Counted from the stretch's first letter, positions 13,259 to 23,250 are shown. The stretch: DNA of 27,289 nt from a virus (IMGVR_UViG_3300037504_000783:1-27289), one strand, 5' to 3'. Notes: a model not told the origin generated them from the letters alone. Made by a program: numbers and translations.

Positions 13259-15901
13259 ATGCCAACAAAAATTACATATGATCAATTAGCGGAAGCAAAA
13301 GATTTAAAGCGTCTTAACGATGATCTTATGAGGGTTGGTGAGAATATCAAGAAAATCAAGAGCAATCTAACTAACATCAAAAAAGCCGATTCAGCGGGCA
13401 TAAAGCAGGTAAACAAGAGCACGAAGCAATTATCCGAGGAAGAAAAAAAGCTGATAGAAATACAGAAATCACAAGCCTCCCTAGAAAAGCAAAGGCAACG
13501 AGAGAAGAAAAAATACAACATGCAGCTTGCAAAGCAGGAGGCGAAAGAAAGAGAATTAACAAGAGCGATGAATATGGAAGTCAGGTCACTAAACGACTTG
13601 ATGAAAAAGAACAACGCCCTTGTTGCCGCCCGTAAAAGGGTCAATCTTACGACAGAAGAGGGCCGTAAGAAGTACATGGAACTGACCAGGCAAATCAAAA
13701 CCAACAACGATTCTCTTAAAAAATATGACGCGCAGATTGGCAATCATCAAAGAAATGTAGGAAACTATTCAAGCGCCCTGGAAGGTATACCCGGCCCGAT
13801 GGGCAGGGTTGTCAACAGCGTAAAAATGTTTGGTCAGGCCTTAAAAGCATTAGGCAAAATACCTATACTGCTTTTCATAACTGCACTTGTAGGCGCGTTG
13901 GCCGGTTTGGCAAAGATATTTATATCGACAGATGATGGGGGCACGAAATTAGAGGCCACGATGAATGGACTTAAAGCTGTCTTCGCTATTGTTAAAAGGG
14001 TAATACTTGATTTCGCGAGCAATATAGGCAATGCATTTAAAATTGTTGGGGCCGGGGCTCAAAAATTATGGGCAAAAATAACCGGTAACACCGAAAGGGT
14101 GCAGGAAATGGATCAAAAAATTGCAGAGCTAAAAGGCACCATAGACAAAAACAAGCCATTCGAAAACCTCGGGGAAAAAGCACTAGGAGCGTATGATAGG
14201 GTCCGTCAATTAACGTTTCAAATGGACGAGCTTAATGACCGTATGATTGCAGCGATTTCAGAGCAAAAGGAACTAGAATTTCAGATGGAAAAATACATGA
14301 AACTTGCAAACGATCAGACGTTGACTGATAAGCAAAGATTGAGGTATTACGAGATCGCGCTTGCTAAAACAAAAAAGTTTTATGGGCTACAGAGAGATTT
14401 CGCGGAGGATCAATTTAAGAATGAAATCGAGATGGAGGCGGAACGTAGGGTAATCAGCGCGGAGACTTTAGAAGCCTTCATTAAAATGGGCCACAAGGAG
14501 GCAGAACAAGCAAGGAAAACAAATGCAAAAATAAATGAATTTTGGAATGATGCAGGTGATAAGCGTGTCGAAGAACTTGAAAATTTCTACGTGAAAATGC
14601 TAGAGGCAGACACGAACTATGAGAGAAAGGCAAGAAGGATATTTTCGCAATTGACCGGGTTCAGAAAAAAAATACAGGCGGCGGAACTTAAACAGCAAGA
14701 ACTTACATCAGAGAAAAAACTACAGGAAAATCAGGAATTCATTGAATCTATATATGATCAGTTCGAAGACTTCGCTGAGCAAGTCAATGAGGATATTGAA
14801 AAAATAGAAATGTATGGCGACGATGAGAAGGAGGAGGACTTGCAAAGAATTAAAGAAGCTGGGCAGCAAATACAAGATGCGATAAACGAGCGTTTTCAAA
14901 ATATTAAAGAAGTAAGAAAAAATTACGGGCTGTTTTCAGATGAAGAGTATCTAAGAGAAGAACGAAATGAATTAAGAAGGGCATATGAAGCGGGTGAAAT
15001 AGATTACACTACTTATCAAGATGCATTAACAGCGATACAGGAAAGGGAGCAACAAAAAAGGCTTCAACAAACACGAGAAGAAACTCGTGCGATAGGGCAG
15101 GCATTGACAGAAACAGTCAATCAAATTGGAAATGCGCTGTCACAAGTCAACGCGTTGCAAGCACAAAAAATACAGGATCAAGTTGACGCGAAGGAAAAGG
15201 AAATTGATAGACTAAAAAGCTTGTTGGAGGAGGAAGTAGAAGCACAAGAGAACAAAGACGCCAATTCCGTTGCATCCTTGCAAAGAAGAATAAATCAGGA
15301 GGAGACATTAAGAAATCAATCACTTCAAAAGCTTGAAGAAACAAGAAAAAGGGAAGCACAAATACAGTTATTATCGCAGGCATCGAGCATAACAACAGCA
15401 GTAGCAAAAGCGATAGAAGGGTTTCAGACTATCCCGATCGCTGGTGTCGCGCTTGGTATAGCGGCGGCGGCTTCGATTATTGCGGCATTTGCATCTTACA
15501 AACAACAAGTGCAATCTGAGGTCGATAGTTTCGCGGAAGGAGTTATCGACTATAAAGGCAAAGGAACTGAAAAGTCAGATTCGAACACGGTACGTATTTC
15601 AAACCGTGAATCTGTTATAACCGCGGAGGGGACAAAAAAGGCTCCGAAAACGCTTGACCTGATCAACAAAGGCATGATAAGCGACAAAGATATTATTGAT
15701 TCAAAGTTTTTTACAAACCGTGAAATGTTTAGCTTAAATTTCAGGGGATACAGTGATGGTCTAAGCAGGAAACTTGATGAAAACATCGAAGAAACAAAAA
15801 AATTGAGAAAATTTCTCGAGAATAAACCGGATTATGTTAGTTTTAAGCCAGGAACTATATTCAAAATGAAAGGATATAGCAAGGAAATAATAAGAGAATA
15901 A
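13259..15901 (+). CDS. Tail tape measure protein
   Basis: Tape measure proteins set tail length and are ejected ahead of the DNA. This 880-residue protein, the longest here, is dominated by Lys/Glu/Gln coiled coil (about 1-165 and 300-715). It has two hydrophobic segments, at about 199-222 (IPILLFITALVGALAGLAK) and about 723-748 (IPIAGVALGIAAAASIIAAF), the classic tape measure layout. The C-terminal part has RISNRESVITAEGT and a final Lys-rich stretch. If the usual relation of about 1.5 angstrom per residue holds, the tail would be roughly 130 nm; this is an estimate. The stop overlaps the next ATG by one base. Confidence 0.88.
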   Translation: MPTKITYDQLAEAKDLKRLNDDLMRVGENIKKIKSNLTNIKKADSAGIKQVNKSTKQLSEEEKKLIEIQKSQASLEKQRQREKKKYNMQLAKQEAKERELTRAMNMEVRSLNDLMKKNNALVAARKRVNLTTEEGRKKYMELTRQIKTNNDSLKKYDAQIGNHQRNVGNYSSALEGIPGPMGRVVNSVKMFGQALKALGKIPILLFITALVGALAGLAKIFISTDDGGTKLEATMNGLKAVFAIVKRVILDFASNIGNAFKIVGAGAQKLWAKITGNTERVQEMDQKIAELKGTIDKNKPFENLGEKALGAYDRVRQLTFQMDELNDRMIAAISEQKELEFQMEKYMKLANDQTLTDKQRLRYYEIALAKTKKFYGLQRDFAEDQFKNEIEMEAERRVISAETLEAFIKMGHKEAEQARKTNAKINEFWNDAGDKRVEELENFYVKMLEADTNYERKARRIFSQLTGFRKKIQAAELKQQELTSEKKLQENQEFIESIYDQFEDFAEQVNEDIEKIEMYGDDEKEEDLQRIKEAGQQIQDAINERFQNIKEVRKNYGLFSDEEYLREERNELRRAYEAGEIDYTTYQDALTAIQEREQQKRLQQTREETRAIGQALTETVNQIGNALSQVNALQAQKIQDQVDAKEKEIDRLKSLLEEEVEAQENKDANSVASLQRRINQEETLRNQSLQKLEETRKREAQIQLLSQASSITTAVAKAIEGFQTIPIAGVALGIAAAASIIAAFASYKQQVQSEVDSFAEGVIDYKGKGTEKSDSNTVRISNRESVITAEGTKKAPKTLDLINKGMISDKDIIDSKFFTNREMFSLNFRGYSDGLSRKLDENIEETKKLRKFLENKPDYVSFKPGTIFKMKGYSKEIIRE

Positions 15902-17811
15902 TGGCAACGTACACGCATCACATAGAAGATACACGAGTATACCCGGTTAACCTTGTAGAGAACGGGTTAAAACATGCACGTGAAAATGATATGCACGTAT
16001 ATCGAACAGCATTTGACGGATCATTAGTTTTAATTGATGATGATTATGATCTATTGTATGCCATTGAAAAAGGCATTAGCGAGATAGCAAACAGGAGTGA
16101 TTTTCTAAATTACGTGATAAAAAGGGATAGCGTTGTTTATAAAACATTTCGGTTCAGGGTCACGGATGTAAGCTGGGAACCAAACTTGAAAAGGTGCAGT
16201 GTAACAAATTTAGATCTTATAGACAGTTACACTGACATTTTCGAGAATTGGGACACTGAAGTCAATATAATTAACGCAAATGCAGTAGACTTGTATTTGC
16301 CTGTGCGCAGCGAGTTAATAATACGTTTTTTCGTGTATGATCCGAATGACTTTGATAATTATACATTTGATGATTCAGGCACATGGATTGAAGTAAGTGT
16401 CGAAAACTATGGAACAGTGCGGCTTTGGGTGGTAAACAGATTATCCAGGTCAGTTAGAAACGTTACATTGTATGTAGTCGCAGCTGAGGTTATGAAGTAT
16501 AGGCCTAATTCAGTACCAGCGATAAGCACTGATAATACAGATGGCCAGGGATGGGTAACAACATCATACAATGATGATGGGAGCAAAACAATGTGCCGCA
16601 GTTGGAATTACACGGATCGCGATTTATATTTCGATGATACAAATGAATCGGTTTCACTGGACAATAAATACTACATTTCAGAGACAAGATTGGATTCTGA
16701 CGATCATGTCCTGGTTGGTGAAATAACAAGCTTAGGAGGTACAGATTATTACTGCTATGTGCGCACTGAATTATATCCGGCAGTATACAATAGATTTAGT
16801 TTTCGAAAGACGGCACATCTTGTAACTGATGTGATGAACTATATCTTATCTCAAAGCAACCTAGCGTCCTATAATTTTGAGTTTGATCTTTGGGAAAATG
16901 ATGTTAACAAAATAACCGGCGAATCAGGGGATGATCCAACAAACAAGTTAATTTTCATTGCAGAATCTGACGTGCATAAGCCATTTGCCGATGAGCAGGA
17001 TTCAGAGGTTATAACAACATTGGCTGAGATGCTTGATGACCTTACAAAAACGTACAACGCGTACTGGTTGATTGATGACACAACGATAAAGATTAGGCAT
17101 AAACTAAGACTTGAGGACGTTGACATATACAACTTGACGGTATCACCATATGCAAAATATATCAGGAGGTTAAATAATTACACTTACGAAGACTACGAAC
17201 TCGTGCACGAGGAAATTATCGAAAGTATAAGGAATAGCGCGAACGATGATTTTGCAGCAGTCAAAATAGAATATCAAAATGTGCCGCTTGTCGATAAATC
17301 CGAGAAAAACGTAAAAGAAATCCAGGTAAAATACACGTCAGATATTAATCACATACAAAACCAAGAATATGAATATGATTCTAACGGGCGTGTGTTTTTG
17401 ATGTGTGAGGCTGACGGAGACGATTACGAAATACTCAAAACAACTAATCCCATCAGCGGAAACGTAGAGTATAACGATTTGATGAGTTTGCTAACATTGT
17501 TTTACAATTATCAAAGGGTGAAAAGGCCATACAACGAGGGGACAGTGAAAAGCGTCACGTATAATTTTGATTACGTGCAGCGCGTGAAAAAGCAACAAAC
17601 ACTTACTATATTAGACAGAGATAACGAACTTGATCCAAATAAACTATACCAGTCCTTTGCCGGGATCGGTGAAATTGATAGTATGCTAGAAAAATTTTAT
17701 GGAACCTGGGAAATTGATTTGCTGCTGAACGAGGGATCTGTCTCCGTCTGGGCCGATACCGGGGATACGGCAGTTGTCGATGGCGGTGGATCTTTAATAC
17801 CAACAAAATAA
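15901..17811 (+). CDS. Large tail-tip (distal tail / tail-associated) protein, 636 aa
   Basis: The gene directly after the tape measure usually encodes the distal tail or baseplate hub protein. This 636-residue protein is Asp/Tyr-rich and mostly beta at the N-terminus (VIKRDSVVYKTFRFRVTDVS, ELIIRFFVYDPNDFDNYTF). The central part is longer (NRFSFRKTAHLVTDVMNYIL, with a helix EVITTLAEMLDDLTKTYNAY), as in tail-associated proteins that carry hub-like folds. The C-terminus has a strand-rich region ending DGGGSLIPTK. No lysin or protease motif was seen. The role is inferred from position and size. Confidence 0.6.
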   Translation: MATYTHHIEDTRVYPVNLVENGLKHARENDMHVYRTAFDGSLVLIDDDYDLLYAIEKGISEIANRSDFLNYVIKRDSVVYKTFRFRVTDVSWEPNLKRCSVTNLDLIDSYTDIFENWDTEVNIINANAVDLYLPVRSELIIRFFVYDPNDFDNYTFDDSGTWIEVSVENYGTVRLWVVNRLSRSVRNVTLYVVAAEVMKYRPNSVPAISTDNTDGQGWVTTSYNDDGSKTMCRSWNYTDRDLYFDDTNESVSLDNKYYISETRLDSDDHVLVGEITSLGGTDYYCYVRTELYPAVYNRFSFRKTAHLVTDVMNYILSQSNLASYNFEFDLWENDVNKITGESGDDPTNKLIFIAESDVHKPFADEQDSEVITTLAEMLDDLTKTYNAYWLIDDTTIKIRHKLRLEDVDIYNLTVSPYAKYIRRLNNYTYEDYELVHEEIIESIRNSANDDFAAVKIEYQNVPLVDKSEKNVKEIQVKYTSDINHIQNQEYEYDSNGRVFLMCEADGDDYEILKTTNPISGNVEYNDLMSLLTLFYNYQRVKRPYNEGTVKSVTYNFDYVQRVKKQQTLTILDRDNELDPNKLYQSFAGIGEIDSMLEKFYGTWEIDLLLNEGSVSVWADTGDTAVVDGGGSLIPTK

Positions 17812-17812
17812 T

Positions 17813-19159
17813 ATGAAAACATTAAATCAAGAAATATTCCAACCTTTGCAGGTTTACGATGATGTTAGCGAAATGCCGCACAAATCAACCCGTTACGCCC
17901 GGCAAATATGGAAATCTGGTGTAAATTGTTACGTCAAATACACGGATGATACAGTGCCCAGCAAACGTTTTTTGTTCACCCCATTTACGATAAAAAATGG
18001 ATTTGATTTTACTTTTGCAACTATCACGCTGATAAATATAGCAACGGGGGAAGAAATAGACGTAACAAACGAGATAGCAAGCGATCATGACTATAGCACG
18101 ATAGATGGTAGCTATTATTATAGGATCCTTGGCCAAACACCGGTTGAAAAATCAGGCATCAAATCAGGATATTACTACCTCAAATTCGTTGGTACAAATC
18201 TGACAAAATATTCCGGGGAGTTTTATATTAACGCGTTAAAAGGGGAAAGTTCAGTCGTAGAGGAGTTTGAAGACACGGGACAATTGTTTAATTCACGTGT
18301 CAAACAATTACACTCATCTACAGTTACAGGTTTGTTGCACACTGGTGATCAAACAGGATTATATAGTTATGATGGCACGTCCTGGACGAAGGAGTTGACC
18401 GTTACAGCAAATGTAAAAAATAATGATTCGATTTATTTCGCGGATTATGACGGCACTTTATATGCATCAATAGCGGACAAAATATATAGCAACGATGGCG
18501 CGGGCAATTGGTCAGAAGTGTATCAAAACAGTAATGTTATAATTTTCACACAAGCCGTAACGTGGAACAGTAAAATGTATTTTGCCGGGACAAATGGCAT
18601 TCTGATTGAATATGATGGTTCTACATGGACGGAATTAGATGTACCAGGTGCGACACTCGCTGCTTTCATAATGTTTGATGAAAATCAGGAAACAAATAAT
18701 CTTTTCCTCGTATTTCGGGATACAATATATGAGTATGACGGAACTGATTTTACTGTTGTTACAAATCATCCCGGGTCAGATGAAGAAGGAGAGACATATG
18801 TTGGTCATGGCAATAGGTCTGTATATAATTCAGGATTATCAAGCCCGGGATGGATTATACCTGGGTATCAAATAATATTCACACTACATTTTTTTGAAGC
18901 TCAAAACGATTGGGTCAAGGTAGTTTTGAAAAATTTCTCTAGCGAAAACTACATTGTCAAATCTATGAATAAATTATCAGACAATAGCATATATTTTGGT
19001 ATTCGGGCTACTGGGGGTATTGCAAAGTTTTACAAATTAGTTGGTGATGTAGTGACATATTTGAAGGATTCACCTGGGGTAGTAGAGGATATGGTGCCTC
19101 ACGGTGGTGATGATTATATAGCTATAGGTTACAAAGTTTATAAATGGAATCAGACGTAA
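17813..19159 (+). CDS. Tail protein with propeller-like repeats (receptor-binding candidate), 448 aa
   Basis: The N-terminal about 150 residues form a beta-rich domain (FTPFTIKNGFDFTFATITLI, SGYYYLKFVGTNL) that resembles fibre or baseplate attachment domains. From about 180 onward, a short motif recurs roughly every 40 residues: LYSYDGTSWTKEL (183-195), KIYSNDGAGNWSEVY (223-237), ILIEYDGSTWTEL (263-275), TIYEYDGTDFTVV (304-316), KFYKLVGDVVTYL (405-417) and KVYKW (441-445). Strand-type repeats with YDG-W turns suggest a beta-propeller. Such modules in tail proteins usually bind surface glycans or proteins. The gene starts one base after the previous stop. The fold is inferred; the ligand is unknown. 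Confidence 0.55.
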   Translation: MKTLNQEIFQPLQVYDDVSEMPHKSTRYARQIWKSGVNCYVKYTDDTVPSKRFLFTPFTIKNGFDFTFATITLINIATGEEIDVTNEIASDHDYSTIDGSYYYRILGQTPVEKSGIKSGYYYLKFVGTNLTKYSGEFYINALKGESSVVEEFEDTGQLFNSRVKQLHSSTVTGLLHTGDQTGLYSYDGTSWTKELTVTANVKNNDSIYFADYDGTLYASIADKIYSNDGAGNWSEVYQNSNVIIFTQAVTWNSKMYFAGTNGILIEYDGSTWTELDVPGATLAAFIMFDENQETNNLFLVFRDTIYEYDGTDFTVVTNHPGSDEEGETYVGHGNRSVYNSGLSSPGWIIPGYQIIFTLHFFEAQNDWVKVVLKNFSSENYIVKSMNKLSDNSIYFGIRATGGIAKFYKLVGDVVTYLKDSPGVVEDMVPHGGDDYIAIGYKVYKWNQT

Positions 19160-19160
19160 A

Positions 19161-19553
19161 ATGATAAAATTAGTATATAGTCACGATACAAATATAGGCG
19201 GGATAGCTTATGATGATGATTTTGAAAACATCATGACAATTGATACTGTCATCGAAGAGACGGGGGAGGTAGAGGAAATAAGAGACACGGTGATAAATGG
19301 CAATAGGGTTGAAATTGTCGCTTACAAGAAGTTGTCAGAAATACTTGGATTTTCATTTGTCGGGTACTCATACTATGCAACAGTACTGAATTTTGCAAAA
19401 GATCATGACACGTTAGTACTTGTAGATCAAGAGGACAACGTCCGAAACATCAAGATATTAGATATAACCGTAGAAAAAATAACAAATACAGATTTACAAC
19501 AAATAGAAGTAAAATTTAAAGTTACGGATAATGAAAAGTATTATCAAGATTAG
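19161..19553 (+). CDS. Small tail-module protein, 130 aa
   Basis: Not recognised. The 130 residues are strongly acidic and beta-rich, with YSHDTNIGGIAYDDDFENIM, NGNRVEIVAYKKLSEILGF and a C-terminal IEVKFKVTDNEKYYQD. There are no cysteines, signal peptide or membrane segments. It begins one base after the previous stop and overlaps the next gene by 23 bp, so it is probably an accessory of the fibre complex. No function is assigned. Confidence 0.5.
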   Translation: MIKLVYSHDTNIGGIAYDDDFENIMTIDTVIEETGEVEEIRDTVINGNRVEIVAYKKLSEILGFSFVGYSYYATVLNFAKDHDTLVLVDQEDNVRNIKILDITVEKITNTDLQQIEVKFKVTDNEKYYQD

Positions 19554-21642
19554 TATCGTATTACTATTGTTTGCAAACGGCAACATGATGGCGCAAAACT
19601 ACACGTTATCATATCCTTACAACTGGGACAAAATAACTACAATAAACGACAATGATTTGTTTACAGTTTGGAATACTAGCGGTTTAAAGATGAAAACAGT
19701 ACGGTGGGACACTATTGTTAGCGCGCTCAACCTCGAGGCAGCAACCAATTATTTTGAAACATCAAGTACTAATTTATACCCAAATTTGTCAACTTATAAT
19801 CTGATTTTAGGTGGCACAACGGCACCGGCATCGACAAAATTATACGTTGTTGGGAATAGCAATCTAACTGGCAACATGACCCTTGGTGGAAACCTGACAT
19901 TATCTCCGACAAATGAAATATTTTTTGGAGGCGGCGCGAAGATAAGAAGCGATGGCACGGGCGATCTACAGTTTGGTGATGCATCAAACAGCTATACGTC
20001 ACTTAGCGATTTACTTGGTTCATCATCATTGTTTTCAAAATCTGGGAGCAACATATACCCTGGCACATCAGATAATTTGCTTCTTGGGACAACGGCGAAC
20101 AGCAGTAACTATAGACTGAGGGTTTCAGGTGCTGTAAATGTGACCGGGATAATGAAACTTGGAGGCAGCCTTAAACTAGACGGTGAGGTAGCATATGGTT
20201 CTGTCAATGGCGATACAGTGTTTTGGGATAATAATCTATTTGATGACGCTGGTATATTCATTGGTTATTCGGCAGGGGACATGACATTTTTTGACGCGAA
20301 TAATGCAAACACGACATTAAGCGATCTGGCAAGTGTAACATATAGCGAGCTGACGGGCACACCCGCGGACGTCAATTCAGTAGGGCTAGATTCAGCAACA
20401 GTTTGGGGGACACGAAAAACAACAGGCGATACACTTTCTACAACAGTTTTTGAGATTGGCGATAGCACATTTGTTGCTAGCGATTTTTATTTTTCGGGGG
20501 AGGTATCAGAAGCTCAACTTAGTGACAGTACCCGGGCAGCGGTGACGGAGAGCAATACCTACACGGACAACCAAATCACTAATTTTTCCGATACGCTTAC
20601 CCGGGGGGAGGTAACAGAAACCCAATTAAGCGATAGTACACGGGCGGCAGTGACCGAAAGCAATACCTACACGGATACTGAAATACAAAGCTTTTCAGAT
20701 ACACTCACAAGGGGCGATGTAACCGAGAGCCAGCTTAGCGATAGTACCCGGGCGGCAGTCACGGAAAGTAATGCGTATACAGACGCGTCAATAACGGATT
20801 ACTCGAGCATACCGGATGGCCGGGTATTATTTGTTGACGAAGACACTCTATCACACGATGACGGGTTCCGGTACAGCAATGATTCAACGATACTGAAAAA
20901 TTATCAAGGGCTGTTATTTCAAAAACCAGGTCGGACAGAATTTTCTAGAATTTACCCAAACAACTCTGGGCTTTGGATAGATGGCTTGCAAACTACGTAC
21001 GGTGGCGGCGATTTATATTTCGCTCTAACAGATGGATTAACATTAGTTCGGGAAGCAGCAACATACACTAACCCTGTTTTCACGTTACAACAAAAATCAT
21101 CAGGGCTTGGGGGGAGTGATTATAACATATCTTTGATCGCGAATTCAACCGAAATTGTAAGAATCACTGATTCGGCTGCTGTATTCAAGCAATGCATGTA
21201 TTCCGATTCGCTAGCGCATTCAGAAACAAACGATCAGGCCGTGGCCGTTGAGCAGTCTGGAAAGATAGTGAAAAGGGGTACCAAGGACGTGTCGGAGATC
21301 ACGGTTAGTTCCTGGGATGTTACAAACCTTACGTCAACCAAAAACGAGTACCAGTACAGTTTTGGAGCCAGGGATACGGTAGCGAGCAGTACAACAATCA
21401 GTTTAGGATTGTACAATAGTTTTACGATCACGGGAACGAGCAATATAGAAACTATAAGTAGCAGTTTGCCGGACAACATCGAAATAACCTTGCATTTCAC
21501 TGGCACGGCAAGTGCAACAGGACTTGTAGATGATACAGGAAATTTGAAGTTGAGCGGTAACTTTGCATATACCCCGGACGACATTGTCAAACTAAAAAAA
21601 ATAGGGAGCAATTGGCATGAGATTTCTACTAGTAGTAATTAG
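19531..21642 (+). CDS. Tail fibre-like protein with signal peptide and 36-residue repeats, 703 aa
   Basis: The N-terminus MKSIIKISIVLLLFANGNMMAQ has Lys residues, a hydrophobic core and an A|Q end, resembling a Sec signal peptide. Next come Thr/Asn/Gly-rich segments (about 80-230) of tail-fibre type: KLYVVGNSNLTGNMTLGGN, later YRLRVSGAVNVTGIMKLGGS. At about 324-430 there are three tandem 36-residue repeats (core LSDSTRAAVTESNTYTD) of the kind that makes trimeric shafts. The last about 270 residues look like a distal beta-rich tip (SYSFGARDTV-like strands, GNLKLSGNFAY). No peptidase S74 chaperone was seen. The 3' end overlaps the adhesin gene by 26 bp. Probable receptor-binding or adhesion role. 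Confidence 0.6.
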   Translation: MKSIIKISIVLLLFANGNMMAQNYTLSYPYNWDKITTINDNDLFTVWNTSGLKMKTVRWDTIVSALNLEAATNYFETSSTNLYPNLSTYNLILGGTTAPASTKLYVVGNSNLTGNMTLGGNLTLSPTNEIFFGGGAKIRSDGTGDLQFGDASNSYTSLSDLLGSSSLFSKSGSNIYPGTSDNLLLGTTANSSNYRLRVSGAVNVTGIMKLGGSLKLDGEVAYGSVNGDTVFWDNNLFDDAGIFIGYSAGDMTFFDANNANTTLSDLASVTYSELTGTPADVNSVGLDSATVWGTRKTTGDTLSTTVFEIGDSTFVASDFYFSGEVSEAQLSDSTRAAVTESNTYTDNQITNFSDTLTRGEVTETQLSDSTRAAVTESNTYTDTEIQSFSDTLTRGDVTESQLSDSTRAAVTESNAYTDASITDYSSIPDGRVLFVDEDTLSHDDGFRYSNDSTILKNYQGLLFQKPGRTEFSRIYPNNSGLWIDGLQTTYGGGDLYFALTDGLTLVREAATYTNPVFTLQQKSSGLGGSDYNISLIANSTEIVRITDSAAVFKQCMYSDSLAHSETNDQAVAVEQSGKIVKRGTKDVSEITVSSWDVTNLTSTKNEYQYSFGARDTVASSTTISLGLYNSFTITGTSNIETISSSLPDNIEITLHFTGTASATGLVDDTGNLKLSGNFAYTPDDIVKLKKIGSNWHEISTSSN
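20500..20814 (+). repeat. Three tandem 108-bp coding repeats in the fibre gene
   Basis: The units start at 20500, 20608 and 20716, exactly 108 bp (36 codons) apart; the third is slightly shorter or diverged at its end. Each encodes a GEV/DVxExQLSDSTRAAVTESN core, then YTD and an SDTLTR-like link. DNA identity is high but codons differ at many third positions, so the duplications are not very recent. In-frame repeats allow length change of the fibre shaft by recombination. Confidence 0.8.
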
Positions 21643-23248
21643 CATATTAATAAGTATCCCAGCATATAACCAAGATGAAACAAATTTTCTCCTTGATGGG
21701 GAGTTTCAACTTGTTGATGCTGATGGTGACTTCATTACTTTCGTCCCGCAACGGATGTTCTCACTAAATATCACGGGATCAACCGGTAGTTTTTACTTGC
21801 GAGCGTCAGAAACCGCGGACGTGCAGATTTACTGGGGTGATGGGACATACACGGAAGAAACTGTCACGACATCAAGATCGCCGTACTCGCATACATATGA
21901 TGGCATAGGTTTCTATGACATCTACATGACCGGGGAGCTGTCAAAAATTGTCGAGTTTGACGACATCACGAAATTTAGCGGGAGTGTTTCTGATAATTTT
22001 TTAAAGCTCACGAACCTGGAAGAACTCAAAATTTACAACCCGACATCAGAAAAAGAGGGTTTTTTCCCAGTTGATTTTGACAGTATACAATACTTGTATA
22101 TAAATAATCTTTTTAATTCAGGGAAATCATACCTGGTAGATTTTGATGATCTAGTAGGCAAAGAGAATTTGTATCATTTATTTATAAATGGTGATTATTT
22201 TTCAACATCATCATTTCAAAATTACGGCGATGCAACGTCCGCTCTTGATAATCAAAGCCTGTCTTACGTACAATTATCTAACATGCCAGGTTTGGAGGTT
22301 AGTATTGATTCTCTCTATAAAAACGATTCGATACATACGTTAAACATGCGGTACGCTAATGAAGCAACGGGTACTATTGACAGTAGGTTTAACGATGTTA
22401 TGTCAAAAATAACGTATGTTGATTTCGCACGATCTGAGATAACTGGAGGAATATATACTTATTGCGAAAATTTAACAAGATTTTATGCTCCAAATTCAAA
22501 TTCTTTTAATATCGATTATGATAGCTTGGCAAACGGGGTGATAACAATCTTACTTCCGCATCCTTTAAATACCGGTGAGGGATCAATTAAATCGTTTGTT
22601 GGTGATAAATCATTTAGTGGTAATTATTTTTACATGTACGAATGTGACCCAGGTACTATTGACAGTGTATATGACTGGAATGTATCAAATAGAATAGTTA
22701 TAGATACTGACTCTGTAACTGGGGATTTATCTGTATTTTCAAATACAGGGTTACAAAGTATATCTCAATATATACACCTTCTTTGCCCAGTTAAAGGAAA
22801 TGTCAATGTTTTCAGGGGCGTACCAACATTTGACATAAGGATAACCTCAGATAGCATAACAAACGGGCTGTCAGAACTCGGGTACAACTCATCGCTAACA
22901 CGTTTTGAAATGCAATGCGATTTTTCTACAAGCGAACTTGACGGGTACCTGGATTCACTTATGCATTATCGTAATGATTATAATCTACTTGTTAACAAAA
23001 CAATTGATATATCAAACAATGGCGGGACGCCAAGCGGAACATATCAGGAGGGTGATCTCGGTACATACGCCGGGAGCGTGCATGATTTGACGGAAACTCA
23101 GATTGATAATTTGGTTGCCGGGGATGATTATGATGGAGGGGGGACAAACACGGCCTGGACACCGCTTGAAATTGCATGGGCCCTGGTCAACATAAAGGAA
23201 AACAGCGGCAGTACTACATCACGATATAAATTCACTATAACGTATTAA
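21617..23248 (+). CDS. Secreted-type PKD/leucine-rich-repeat adhesin, 543 aa
   Basis: The N-terminus MRFLLVVISILISIPAYNQDE is a likely signal peptide, weaker than its neighbours because the cleavage context is less canonical. Residues about 48-108 match a PKD-like Ig fold (QIYWGDGTYTEETV .. YSHTYDGIGFYDIYM). From about 125 to 430 there are leucine-rich-repeat-like units (LTNLEELKIYN, IQYLYINNLF, LYHLFINGDYF, LSYVQLSNMPGLEV, ITYVDFARSEITGGI), similar to the LRR proteins of Bacteroidota surfaces. The C-terminus has KTIDISNNGGTPSGTYQ. It overlaps the fibre gene by 26 bp and precedes another signal-peptide gene by 2 bp. A host-surface binding role is likely; export is an open question. Confidence 0.65.
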   Translation: MRFLLVVISILISIPAYNQDETNFLLDGEFQLVDADGDFITFVPQRMFSLNITGSTGSFYLRASETADVQIYWGDGTYTEETVTTSRSPYSHTYDGIGFYDIYMTGELSKIVEFDDITKFSGSVSDNFLKLTNLEELKIYNPTSEKEGFFPVDFDSIQYLYINNLFNSGKSYLVDFDDLVGKENLYHLFINGDYFSTSSFQNYGDATSALDNQSLSYVQLSNMPGLEVSIDSLYKNDSIHTLNMRYANEATGTIDSRFNDVMSKITYVDFARSEITGGIYTYCENLTRFYAPNSNSFNIDYDSLANGVITILLPHPLNTGEGSIKSFVGDKSFSGNYFYMYECDPGTIDSVYDWNVSNRIVIDTDSVTGDLSVFSNTGLQSISQYIHLLCPVKGNVNVFRGVPTFDIRITSDSITNGLSELGYNSSLTRFEMQCDFSTSELDGYLDSLMHYRNDYNLLVNKTIDISNNGGTPSGTYQEGDLGTYAGSVHDLTETQIDNLVAGDDYDGGGTNTAWTPLEIAWALVNIKENSGSTTSRYKFTITY

Positions 23249-23250
23249 AT

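Noticed and set aside
13230-13290. A-run AATAAAAAAACG before the tape measure as a programmed frameshift site for a tail assembly chaperone
   Set aside because: The heptamer is not in the X XXY YYZ phase, and a -1 shift would add only about ten codons before a stop.
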